From Pipra filicauda (lineage: Eukaryota > Chordata > Aves > Passeriformes > Pipridae): DNA of 64,000 bases. A program made the translations under genes and the position numbers. Below are positions 35,826 to 46,038 of this stretch, piece after piece; positions within the stretch are counted from its first letter, which is position 1; every line of letters starts with the position of its first letter. The notes below the pieces were generated by a model. It was not told the origin of the DNA, did not search any database, and saw nothing but the letters and a program-made list of their open reading frames with translations. Location: NCBI RefSeq assembly GCF_003945595.2, contig NW_024104376.1, positions 2,852,001 to 2,916,000 on the forward strand, read 5' to 3'.

Positions 35826-35879
35826 GGATGCTCTCCTAGTCCTTGCCCAGTCCCAAATGTGGCTCACAGGAGAGCATCC
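35826..35879. repeat. 12-bp perfect inverted repeat with 30-base loop
   Basis: Arms GGATGCTCTCCT (35826-35837) and AGGAGAGCATCC (35868-35879) are perfect reverse complements around a 30-base loop. If transcribed, it would fold into a short hairpin, too small for a typical pre-miRNA. No repeat family recognised. Confidence 0.8.
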
Positions 35880-36268
35880 GCCATAGTCACTAACAAAGCA
35901 AATGGGTTTTGATTCCTGTGGTTTTATGGGCAACGACCTAACAGGCCCTTCATAAAAGACAGATGCTTTGACAATGGAAAGAGGACAATTAAAGGAAAAG
36001 CATTTAAAAGCAAAAATTGGTACACAGGTTTTTCTTGCCTTGATTTACTTCAGGAGGCCAATTGAAGGCCACATCATATAAGCTTTTAATCCTTGCTTTG
36101 TGTCTCCAAAATCTATGTGCCCCCCTGCAGTAGAACATGCTCTTTCAGTCTTCTCAGGTCTTTTGACTGTCCCTCTTCCTCTGCACTGTCTCACCTGGGT
36201 ATGGAAACACTGCCAAGGACTGAGTTATTCTTAGGAAAAACAGCGTGTCATCTGCTTAGGATCTCTGT

Positions 36269-36579
36269 TCACTCCCCACCACATGACTCTGGACTCCATA
36301 TAGCAGAGCAAACCCCATAATTTTGGCCAAAACCAACTTTAGATAGAGAAAGAGGATGGGTGCACACAGCCATGATGTTGGAAGGTGGCACTGAGATGGT
36401 ACTGATGAACATGGTATGCACTGTGGAATTCATATTGAAGGAGTAAAAATTTTTGTTATTAAACAGTTCAATCACCTTTTTAAATTCTGTGTTGGATTTG
36501 AAGTGGTCAACAACCATTCCTTTCTGGAATGTCTCATTTTCTATACTGGCAGGTACACTTTCAAATGACTCAAACGTTC
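36269..36579 (-). other. Candidate terminal exon (unidentified)
   Basis: On the minus strand a strong acceptor-like sequence, with a T/C-rich tract ending in ACCTTTAG (AG at 36581-36580), is followed by one frame that stays open for about 100 codons to a stop at 36269. The predicted peptide begins TFESFESVPASIENE, is not low-complexity, and includes one N-x-S/T site (NSTV). A donor-like CAG|GTGAGA occurs near 36200 but lies beyond the in-frame stop. I do not recognise the protein, I see no partner exon, and chance cannot be excluded. Confidence 0.2.
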
Positions 36580-38539
36580 CTAAAGGTAGTGAAAATAAAT
36601 GAGAAAAAAATGTCTTGTTTCTTTTACCCATTTGAAAAAGTTAGTAAGTTCATTAATTAAAAAAAAAAAAATATAAAACTGATGGTTTAAATAAAGTTGA
36701 AGTGTTTGCAACTGTCTTCCTTGCTCAAAAACTGGAAGTTCTAAACTTAAAAAAGTGACAACCCAGAAAGCTGAAAATAAGAAGTGTCTGACAGGACTGA
36801 CTGTTCTTTTTCAGAGTTGAAGGGTTACTCAGATTTCTCATCTCTCTTAGGCAGAATCTCCATTTATAAACAAAAAGAGCCTGTTATTTCAACTGGCAGA
36901 TGTCTCTAAAGTCTGCAAACAAGCCCTGCTTACACAACTTGGCAAGCCTGGGTGTTGAAAGGGAGTTTGATTGTGAAGATGGCAAGAAGACCTTGTGGAG
37001 GAGTTCAGTCAGTTCCTACAAGAAAAGGAAGCTGAATGGCAGGGAGTGTGACATTGATAACATGGGGATGAGGCACAGTGTGGGGAATCAGAAAGGACAT
37101 CTGCACTAGAGGCGTGTTTAGTGCGGACCTGCAGACAAGTCTCATTTTTGAAAGAGAAACTAAGTTTCTCTTCAGCAATGCAGCATTCTCAGAAAGATGT
37201 TAAGGGATTTGCCCCATTTCAGACTTAACTCTTACACTGCCCACCAAGGGGTACCCAGTCTGAAGAAAGAGCAGTAGCTTCTACTCATTAAACACATTTT
37301 TAGTAGAATTTCTGCAGTGATAAATTATTTACATGATTAAAACTGAAAGCGATAGCAGATGTCTCATTACTTTTATGCAGGGACAGATCTAAGTCATTAT
37401 TAAATTTTAGTGATTCTTGATCAGTCCTGACCACAGGCTCAAAAAGAGCATTCTGGTGAATAGGGATTTATGGCTTATTAGAGTAGATTCCTCAGGGAAT
37501 TTATAGCAATTGGGAGATCTGCAGATCTTAACGTGGGCTGGTATTGAATCTGAAATCCTTATTTTAATGTATGATTTTGTAGAACTACAGTTCCTGGAAG
37601 ACCCATTACATAATCTAGGACTCACACTTTTCTAGTGGAACATGATGTGGCTGTAGCCTAAAATATGGTACCATAATTTCAGCTGTGGAAACTGAATTTA
37701 AAAGTTTACTTCATTTGTTTAAACTCTTTTGGTCTCTGGTTTCCATGTGTTAATGGATATTACTCATCTTAGTAGATTACTCTATATTTTAAATTTTCTG
37801 GTTCCAGGTTTAAGCTGGGAGCTGGTTAACCCTAAGTTACCCTAAGCTCATGAACGTGCCTCTTCCAAATTTATTCTCAAAGGCAATTTTCCAGACATTT
37901 TCTTTCTCTGTTAAGATCAATCTCTAAAAATCAAAGCTTTTTTTCATTCTTAAAGGTGTCTTAAATTCATCATAATCTCCTAAGGCAAGAGAAATTTCCT
38001 TTCTTTGTCTAGACTTTCTCTTGTTCAGTGTAGCTGCTGATCAAACAGAAATTTGAAGGAGGCCGCCTTTGCAACAAACTCTTCAGCTTTGTAGTTCTTT
38101 TCTTTTTTTTGCTGCTTTACTTCATTCTTTTCTGCTCATTGTAGATGCTGTAAAATCACAGCAAAAAAATTACAGCTTATAATGAACTTCTCTTGCATGA
38201 TAATTATATTTTATGAATAGCAAAGCACTGATGGGTTGATCTGCTGCAGAGGAGAGGCTAGTGAAAATCAGAGAGTGAGAAGCTCTTGCTACTCCTTGAT
38301 CTAACTTTTATGGCTTGTGCATTCACTTAATGGGCCATTGCACTAAGAATCTGGATTTATTCTAAATCAGGAACCACTTTATTTTACTCAACTGCATGCA
38401 ACTATTCTATAAAACACTACAGAAGAATTAGGAAGAAAAAGGCAAGTGCAAAACAGGGAAAGAAACAGCACTCAAAAAGTAGTGATCAGTTGCCATTTTC
38501 TGGCACTGTAGTTTTCCTGTAAACAACTACATTAGTACC

Positions 38540-38843
38540 TTTCCAGAGACCAATACTCTTTAGTATTTTCATAATAGTTTGATTAGCAAAAATAAAAACA
38601 TGCTTTTAAAATTGCATAAGATCTGGAGCTGGTAAAGGAAACTAAGGACCAGATCAGAATTGAAATTAATCATGAAAAACTGGAGGAATGGTCACCAAAA
38701 TAGGAGGCAATTCAACAGGTTCAAGTGAAGATGTTGACCTTATGCGGGGAGAAGAAACTGAACAAATACAAATCATGCAGCAAGCTATTCCACAGTAATT
38801 CATCAAATAAGGCCCTTGGGGCAGAAAACATGTAACAATGTAC
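38540..38843 (+). mobile_element. Ancient CR1 fragment, 5' part (interrupted by the RTE insertion)
   Basis: The wording 'tctttagtattttcataatagtttgattagc', 'gatcagaattgaaattaatcatgaaaaactggaggaatggtcaccaaaataggaggcaattcaacaggttcaag' and 'gaagaaactgaacaaatacaaatcatgcag' follows the region of old CR1/L3-like LINEs just after the catalytic FADD block (leucine-x-K-W...N-x-x-KC segment). It is highly degraded. The copy resumes after the RTE element at 40721. Confidence 0.55.
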
Positions 38844-38854
38844 ATATCAATACA
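38844..38854. repeat. Target site duplication, left copy
   Basis: The 11-base word ATATCAATACA at 38844-38854 is repeated exactly at 40710-40720, flanking the RTE element. It marks the insertion boundaries. Confidence 0.8.
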
Positions 38855-40709
38855 GCATGGCTGGGCTTCGCGAACGAAGATTTAGGAAGGCTCTATCCAC
38901 ATTTGTTGCATGCACGTTGGTGACTTATGAGGCCAATACGAGACAGACGTATCTGATTGCAAAAGGCACAGCAGAAAGACTCCTTAGATGGTATATTCAG
39001 CAGAACACGGTTCTTTCTGCGTTACCTTTTCTCCTCGAGAGTGATCCTGCGTGTGTTCTCAAAGGAGACAGCTGCGTTATAGATGGTGTGTCTCCAGGCC
39101 TCCCGAATTGAGGCCAGAGTAGACCAGTTATGGTGATCAACATGACCAAGGCTGAGATGTTATTTCAGGGAGTCCTTGTATCTTTTCTTCGGGACTTCTC
39201 TCTTGCGGCAACCAGTGGCAAGATCACCATAAAGCAGGATCTTAGGGAGGCGGTGGTCCTTCATCCTGGAGACATGCCCTGCCCATCGCAGCTGTGTTCT
39301 CATCAACATGGCTCCTATACTTGTGACTGCTGCTTGCTCTAGAACAGATGTATTGGTCACATAATCTGACCAGTGGGTGTTTAAGATTGTTCGGAGGCAG
39401 CGTTGATGGAAGCGTTCTAAGAGACGCAGGTGGTGGCGGTAGATGACCCATGATTCAGATCCATATAAGAGTAGACAGCACTATGGCTCTGTAAACACTG
39501 ATCTTGGTACTTTTCTTCAAGTGTTTATTACGCCATACTCTTTTATGGAGTTTTCCAAAAGCACTGTATGCCTTTGCTAACCTGTTGTCTATCTCTCCAT
39601 CAATCTTACCATCCGAGGAGATGAGGCTGTCTAGGTAATTAAACTGCTGGACTGATTTGAGTTCTGATTGGCCAATGGTGATGTGGGGATGATGGGGGAC
39701 TTCCTGAGGTGCAGGTTGATGGAGGACCTCTGTCTTCTTTAAGCTGACTTCCAGCCCAAAGAGCTCAGCAGCATCTGCAAAGCAGGATGTTAAACACTGC
39801 AGAGCTGCTTCTGTGTGGGCAACAAGGGCGGCATCATCAGCATAAAGCAGCTCCCGGACAAGATGGTTTAAGGTCTTGGTGTGGGCCTTCAGTCGCCTTA
39901 GGTTGAATAGACTTCCATCAGTATGGTATCGAATGTAGATACCGTCCTGATCATCGAGATCTGCCATGGCCCTTTGGAGCATCATGCTAAAGAAGACTGT
40001 GAATAGGGTAGGAGCGAGAACGCAGCCTTGTTTCACACCATTCTTAATTAAAAAGGGCTCAGAAAGTGCATTGCCATGTCTGACTTGGCCGTGTTGATCC
40101 TCGTGGAGTGAGATGATCATTTTAAGGAACTTGGGGGGACATCCTAAACGTTCCAAAATCTGCCACAGACCTTTTCTGCTCACAGTATCAAAAGCCTTGG
40201 TGAGGTCGACAAAGGTTACATAGAGAGCTTTGTTCTGTTCCCTACACTTCTCTTGCAGTTGTCTGAGAACGAACACCATGTCTGTGGTGCTCCTGTTGGC
40301 TCTGAAACCACACTGACTTTCAGGAAGGATTCCTTCTGCTATAGTGGGTATTAATCTGTTCAAGAGTATTCTAGCCATGATTTTGCCAGCAATGGAGAGC
40401 AGAGTAATACCACGGTAGTTTGAGCAGTCAGATTTAATTCCTTTCTTCTTATACAAAGTGATGATGACTGCATCTTGAAGGTCAGATGGTAGTTCGCTGA
40501 GTTCCCAACAGCGCACCTCAAACTCGTGAAATTTGGTGTGGAGTGCAAGGCCCCCGTGTTTCCAGACTTCAGGTGGAATTCCATCAATCCCAACTGCCTT
40601 GCCGATTTTCACCTGCTGTATGGCCTTGAGGGTTTCTCCTAAAGTGGGAGCAGTATCCAATTCATACTTTACTGGTTGTTGTGTGGTGGACTGAATTGCT
40701 GAGTCTTGG
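38855..40709 (-). mobile_element. RTE-clade LINE (AviRTE-like), 5'-truncated
   Basis: A 1,855-bp non-LTR retrotransposon on the minus strand, bounded by a perfect 11-bp target site duplication. The sequence encodes an RTE-type reverse transcriptase and a C-terminal Cys/His segment, followed by a very short 3'UTR ending near CCAGCCATGC. The endonuclease and 5'UTR are missing, as expected for a copy truncated during target-primed reverse transcription. RTE elements are uncommon in birds. The family reported from several bird lineages and filarial nematodes is AviRTE, and the length, compact 3'UTR and avian context fit it. Assignment to AviRTE rather than another RTE subfamily is inference. The element disrupts an ancient CR1, so it inserted after that element had decayed. 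Confidence 0.75.
38893..40709 (-). pseudogene. RTE reverse transcriptase, partial and broken
   Basis: The main open frame (39455-40732, 425 codons from a chance ATG) begins with eight residues that come from the host flank and target duplication; element coding starts at about residue 9. RT blocks visible: GKAVGIDGIPPEVWKHGG (residues 44-61), SNYRGITLL (104-112), FVDLTKAFDTVS (174-185), GVKQGCVLAPTLF (232-244) and the catalytic YADD (297-300). A one-base frameshift near 39465 moves the reading to the next frame, which carries the thumb and RWAGHVSRMKDHRLPK (39238 region). It then meets stop codons at 39160-39162 and 39022-39024 and the natural-looking end at 38893-38895. Near the end is a C-x2-C...H-x4-C segment (about 38907-38975). 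Only three disabling lesions in about 600 codons point to a fairly young copy. Not functional. Confidence 0.8.
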
Positions 40710-40720
40710 ATATCAATACA
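40710..40720. repeat. Target site duplication, right copy
   Basis: Exact copy of ATATCAATACA, matching 38844-38854. It abuts the truncated 5' end of the minus-strand RTE element. Confidence 0.8.
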
Positions 40721-41325
40721 AGGCAAATGCATATAACCATGTCATGTTACTGTAAACAAGGTGAGCACTATGCTGAGATGTATAAGCAGAAGGGAAAACA
40801 GCCTGCTGGAACTGAGAAGTGATCTTTTTGCACTTTCTCCGTTGATAAGAATATCTGGAGTAGTGCCCTCATCTTTGGACGCTGTGCCTCAAAAAAGATA
40901 TGGACCAATTTAAAAGAACATTGCCATAAGAATAGGCAGTGGTCTAGAAAAGATGAACGAGATAAAAGCATTAAATAAATGGAGAAGATTAACATGGAGA
41001 AAATAACAAACATAAGACATGAGTCTTAGAAAATGCAGGAGTATTGCAGCGGGAGAAACTTGTCTATTTTCCGTGTCCAGGATGGATGGGCAAGAAGTAT
41101 CAGCTTAAACTGTAAAAACTGGGAAAATACTTCTAAGTGGAAAATTAGGCAGTCACTCGGAGAGGGGGAATGAGAATCTCCAATGTTGGACATCTCTGGG
41201 GACAGTGCAGGAGAAAATCTCACAAGGATGGGGGTGTACAGACAAGCTACTCTGCTGTGGAGTACAGGATAGCCCAGACCGCCTTTTGAGTTCTTTCTTG
41301 CCACAGCTTCTCATGATTCTGTAAA
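40721..41325 (+). mobile_element. Ancient CR1 fragment, 3' part (after the RTE insertion)
   Basis: Continuation of the old CR1 from 38843. 'gtagtgccctcatctttggacgctgtgcctcaaaaaagatatggaccaatttaaaagaacattgcc' matches the ORF2 C-terminal and 3' segment (family: ...QFW-x-P-x-LKKDMDQLE...). 'aataggcagtggtctagaaaagatgaacgag' and the tail-like 'ttctcatgattctgt' near 41305-41320 follow in order. The age and orientation match the 38540-38843 piece, supporting one element split by the RTE. Confidence 0.55.
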
Positions 41326-42897
41326 AAGGGAGGAGTTAGAATAGATATGCTGTTTTGAGAAGGAAATGTGAAGTTGCTATGAAATCAAGGATATAATTTA
41401 CTCAGGTTGCATGGTGAAGGATTTTATGCCCCTTTTTTGGAAAATCATATAAAGTATAGCCACACAACTACTAGTACTTCTCAAGATCTTACCACTGGGA
41501 TGACTGTGGTGTGGTTTATGGACTTGGAGAGAAAACTGTGAGAGGAGAAGTGGTTGACTCTTGAGCTGACAGTGCCATCTGTGGAGCTGTGACAAACTGC
41601 TCTGAATGGTGACTCAACTTAAAAGGAAACATGGACAGACCTAAGACTGCGAAGCTGATGAGGGAAAACCGACCACTTTGTAGATGTGGCATCTTTAATC
41701 TAGGAATGAATATTTTCCAAGTTCCTACCAAAATGTTCACCTCCTTGGATACAGTTTATAGATTTCTCTTCCCTTGCCAATTGAGCTTAAGTCACCCACA
41801 CAGCTGGAGTCTGGGGGTTTGGTGCCTGGCTGTGACTGGTTTGTGCTCAGTTTTTTCAGGAATGGTTCTGAAGAGTTTGCCAGCAGCTCTCTTCTTTTCC
41901 CAAATGCTGAAGAATCTAGGTGACATGCTTGTTATGGTCATGATGGAAAGTCTGAGAAATCAGATGTGAATGAAGATCAAAGTGGAACATGTCTTACAGG
42001 ATAGAAGTGCAAAAGCCTGGAGAAAGCTTGCACTTAAACTGAAGGGCTTGAGAAGAGCAAAGGGAGAATAGCAGTCAAGTAACATAGGGTACAAAGGCTC
42101 TTATCAAACAATCCTTTCCAGATGATCATACCCAGAAGTGCCCAGTCTGTTTCTGGACTTGATTTGTAACTGCTGGATTAGTTGAGCAATTCAGAGGCAG
42201 CCAAAAACATCTCAAATGTTGTTGCGCTGCATTCTCCAGAATGCTGTGTTTTCCACTGCTACTGTAAGAGGCATTCTCAATCTCCCATTTGTAAAGCTCA
42301 GCCTTTAGGAGCTGGACTGGAAAGCAACCTCTGTGGCATTAAATTGATCTGACCAGCGATCGTGCTCTGTAAGTCTGAGCAGCATGGCTATGGATCACCT
42401 CCATATGCTCAGACTTACTCTCTTTATTTTCGAAACATGATGCCCATGTCCAAATTGCCTATTGGAAACAATCTTTGGCATCTGGTGTCTCCTAAGCTGT
42501 GCCTGGGTGTCATCTGGGCAGTGCTACTTGGCATGAGCCAAAACCATGCAAGAGGCTCTGCTAACAGTTAGAACAGATGATTGTGGACTATTGCCAGTGT
42601 CTGTGTCTTGGCCCTGTTTTGTTTATTTGTATTGAAATAGCCTAAGAGAAGCTCTGCTAGTAAAATGATTGCTATATACAATACAGTAGGTCCCATACAT
42701 ATGGGAATGATTTTCAGGGGGCTAGGGATGCTGCATGCATAGGTCAACACACGTGGCTTCCAGAAGACAGTTGCTCTGGGAATCAGACCATCAGGTGTGG
42801 AATGACCAGACACTGAGTAAGCCCTTCACTATTTCTTTTTGGTGAGAATAAATTTTGCAGGTAAGTTTTCAGCCAAATAATATCTCTGACTGTGTTG
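41326..42897. other. Stretch without a recognised gene
   Basis: No gene or repeat family recognised. The longest open frame is 112 codons (41631-41969, plus), with no domain. A strong hairpin at 42369-42418 is listed separately. Confidence 0.45.
42369..42418. repeat. 13-bp perfect inverted repeat, compact hairpin
   Basis: Arms GTAAGTCTGAGCA (42369-42381) and TGCTCAGACTTAC (42406-42418) pair perfectly. After a small internal loop, ATGG and CCAT extend the stem, leaving about 13 unpaired bases. One of the strongest short hairpins in the window, with no repeat family assigned. Confidence 0.8.
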
Positions 42898-43852
42898 TGT
42901 TGACCTTGACTAGATGCCAAGTGCCTACCAAAGCTCTATCACTACTCACCCTCAACTGGACAGAGGAAAGAAAAATACAACAGAAGACGTGTGGGCGGGA
43001 GGAGATCATTCACTGATTACTGTCACAGGCAAAATATATTCAGAGAAATTAGTTTAATTTATTACCAATAAAATCAGAGTAGGATAATGAAAAATAACCC
43101 CAAATCTCAAAACACCTTCTCCTCACCTCTCCCTTCTTCCTGGGCTCACCTTCTCTCCCAATTTCTCTACCTTCTCTCACTGAGTGGCACAGGGGGATCG
43201 GGAATGGGGCTGCAGTCAGTTGTCTCTGCGACTCCTTCCTCCTCAGAGGGAGGACTCCTCCCACACTTTCTCTGTTCCAGCATGGGTCCCCCGCAGGGTC
43301 ACAAGTTCTTCCAGCAAACCTGCTCCAGCACAGGCTCCTCTCTCCATTGGGCCACAGGTCCTGTCAGAAGCCTGCTCCAGAGCAGGTTTCCCATGGGGTT
43401 ACAGCCTTCTTCAGGTGTCCACCTGCTCCAACATGAGGTTCTTCATTGCTGCAGGTGGACCTCTGCTCCACAGGGGACCTCCATGGGCTGCAGGAGCACA
43501 GCTGCCTCACCATGGCCTGCACCCCAGGCAGCAGGAGAGTCTCTGCTCTGGCACGTGGAGCACCTCCTCCTCCTTTTTCCTCACTCACCTGGGTGTCTGT
43601 ATGGCTGTTTTTCTCATATAATCTCACGGCTCTCTCCAGCTGCTGTTGTGCAACATATTTCCCCCCCCTTCTTAAATATATTATCCCAGAGGTGCTACTA
43701 CTGTCACTGATGGGCTTGGCCTTGGTAAGTGGCTGGTCCATCCTGGACTCGCCATTGGCTGTGTCGGACACAGGGAAGCTTCTGGCAGCTTCTCAGAGAA
43801 GCCAGCCCTGTAGCTCCCTGTGGCCAAAACCTTGCCATCCAAACCCAGTGCG
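42898..43852 (-). mobile_element. Solo LTR of an avian ERV, minus orientation (copy B)
   Basis: About 955 bp, the same family as the LTR at 46039-47108 but inverted. Shared features read on the minus strand: a start like CGCACTGGGTTTGG (the other copy starts TGTAGTGGGTTT); 'agctacagggctggcttct..gaagctgccagaagcttccc'; a GC-rich core of degenerate units around 'ggagcagg' and 'cccatgg'; the poly(A) signal AATAAA (minus strand, about 43060-43066); and an end like ...GGCATCTAG. The terminal bases have drifted from TG...CA and no clean target duplication is visible; flanks GTGTTG and GTGATG match at 5 of 6. No internal retroviral genes. Multi-frame open stretches here are compositional. Confidence 0.75.
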
Positions 43853-46038
43853 GTGATGAAGCACTTAACATGGTTCTATGAATTCCTGTATCTACACAGG
43901 GCAGACACCCGGACTGCACAACTGGGTCAAGTCTGGGACGACTTGTTCCAGTGGAAATATGGATTTTGATCACTTTAAAGCCATTGGGACATGTCATTTC
44001 AGAAAGCTGTGTGCTGTTGTCTTCCCTGATCTACTTGTTGCCCTGGTTCCTAAAGAGACCAGCCAGCTCGCATATATACATTTTTTCAAGTCTCTAAGCA
44101 TGAAAGTAATGAGACTTTTAGGTTGAAGGAAGATAGGTATGTACTTAAATGCATGTCTAATTAATAACACTTATTTTATTTGGAAACTCTGCTAATATAT
44201 ATATTTTATCTGTAATTATGAAAATTAAAAGCAGAACTATCAGAACCAGTATTCTAACACCAATTTATTCTGTGTCTTGGTTTTGAATTAATTTTTGTAT
44301 TTCTCCTTTACAGTATTCAAGTACTAAGGTTGTTGACACCTTCTGTTTGTAGGTAGAGGGCTTGGTAAACTTGTGTGTCCACTTCATTAATGTAAGTGAT
44401 AATATTAAAAAAAAAGCCATTAAAATAAAGGTTATACAATTAATTGATGAGAAAAAAGCTCCAGTCCTCTACTTCCAATCTGTAGTTGGCATACTGGCTT
44501 TTTCCACTGCTTCTTTGCCCATACTGTACTCTCTGGCTTAGTTAAGTACAGTAATAGAAACTACCAAAAGCAGCATGTGTGCTTTTTGGATTCTTTTGCT
44601 TGTGTATTTCTCAAAAATATCAGGTGACTCTTTTGACAAGTCACAAATCTGTTTCCTTTTATCCTGCCTTTAGATCAATGTCTTCTATGTAGCCAATTCA
44701 GTGTGTAGATGTTTATTGCCTTCCAGGGAATTTGAGTTTCATCCTGAAAAACAGATAAATATAGTACAGTGTCTTTAAATAACATGAAGGAAGAGGTTGT
44801 GGATTTGCATTTCTACTAGGTCTATTAGTATACTGGCACAATTCTTCATCTTTTAAAATTGTAAAACATGGCATGTGGGAAGAAAAAAAGGACAAAGGTA
44901 GAAATCATTTGTCAAAATAGTACAAAAACCTGTCAATAATGCTAATTAATATATTTTAAATAGAAATAACTAGATTTTTTTTCCCCCAAGAAAGATGCCT
45001 AGTGAAAAATTCCACATAGGTAATTTCCCTGTAAATGTAGTAAATGTTATGGTGTTTAAATCCAAACATAAAAATACAGATAAAGAAGAAACTCTCTAGT
45101 GTCAAAAGTCTTTTGGTCTGTCATAAGGCAAACCAAAAGAGATTTCATTTTTATTATTAAATTTGAAAAGATTTTCATGAAACTCAAGCTATCATGGTAA
45201 ATCCATGGTCCCAGTGGGTCTGTCACTGTAGCACACACAATACCTTCTGTGATCCATGGTGACAGCAGGGTGTATCGTTTTTCTGTAGACATGCCCCAAT
45301 CATAAAATCCTGCTGGAACAAGTAAGCTGTGGTACAGAGCCATCCAGTGAGCAGCAGTAGGTCAGGACTGTACAGACAATCCAGGTTCACCCGTTCAAGA
45401 AGACAACCCTGTTTCTGAAGCATCAGTCTAATCTGACCATAATAAGGCCTAAAATGGTCTTGGTGTCACTTTCAGAGTCTGGATGGATATGTCATCAAAT
45501 GTATGCAGATCTAAAAAATAACCCTGTTTATTTGAGTCACAGATGAGGCAAGATTTCATTCAACAACATATTTTGCCATTTCCCTGAATGAACATAGCAG
45601 CACTTTGGATTTCATTTTCAGGATTGGGTAACCTAGCAGTTTTCACGAACACACAGATGTAGAGAAAAGTAGAGAGCTGAGGTGCCCTATAACTCGTAAC
45701 ATAATCCTGAGATGGTGGGAGTATTTTATGACACAGGCTGACAAGAGACGCTAAATAGAAAACTACATGTCTGACACTCCATTTTCCTTGGAGATTTGCA
45801 ACTCGTACATGGTCCATGATCATGCACTGCTGAGAAATTTCTTGGCGTTGCTGATATGCCACTGAAGGTAGAGGCAAAATTCCATTCTTTGGTTTTACTG
45901 CCTTTCCCCAGTTAGAATCATAGTTACTTCCTTTTTAGAAAAAAATTAAGCTCTTTTCATATCAATATTAAACTGATAAATAATGAAACAAATGTTACTA
46001 CAATAAGATGCTAAAACTTTCACTACCTGCTAGGTAGG
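43853..46038. other. Unique stretch between two inverted LTRs, no recognised gene
   Basis: AT-rich, with no retroviral gag, pol or env similarity that I can see, so the two LTRs do not bound a provirus. The longest open frames are 105 codons (45560-45877, minus) and 95 codons (45056-45343, minus). Neither has a recognised domain or clear splice sites. Confidence 0.5.
46034..46038. repeat. LTR target site duplication, left copy
   Basis: GTAGG directly before the LTR, repeated at 47109-47113 directly after it. Confidence 0.7.

Larger units (their letters stand above)
33994..38539. other. Mostly unique stretch without a firm gene
   Basis: AT-rich DNA with a 13-base A tract near 36659, a 12-bp-stem hairpin (35826-35879) and a weak candidate exon (36269-36579, minus), each listed separately. 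A 105-codon minus-strand frame (34231-34548) encodes hydrophobic segments but has no splice context or domain I recognise. Confidence 0.45.

Noticed and set aside
37825..37850. Telomere-like words (TTAACCCTAAGTTACCCTAAG)
   Set aside because: Only two imperfect units; too short for an interstitial telomeric array.
38857..39111. 84-codon plus-strand open frame with a tidy start
   Set aside because: It is the antisense shadow of the C-terminal Cys/His region of the RTE element.
45056..45877. Two minus-strand frames (45056-45343 and 45560-45877) that might be consecutive exons
   Set aside because: I could not find compatible splice sites or a recognisable protein, and a second frame is open over part of 45223-45423.
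43853..46038. Possible provirus bounded by the two large LTRs
   Set aside because: The LTRs are in opposite orientations and the DNA between shows no gag, pol or env-like sequence.
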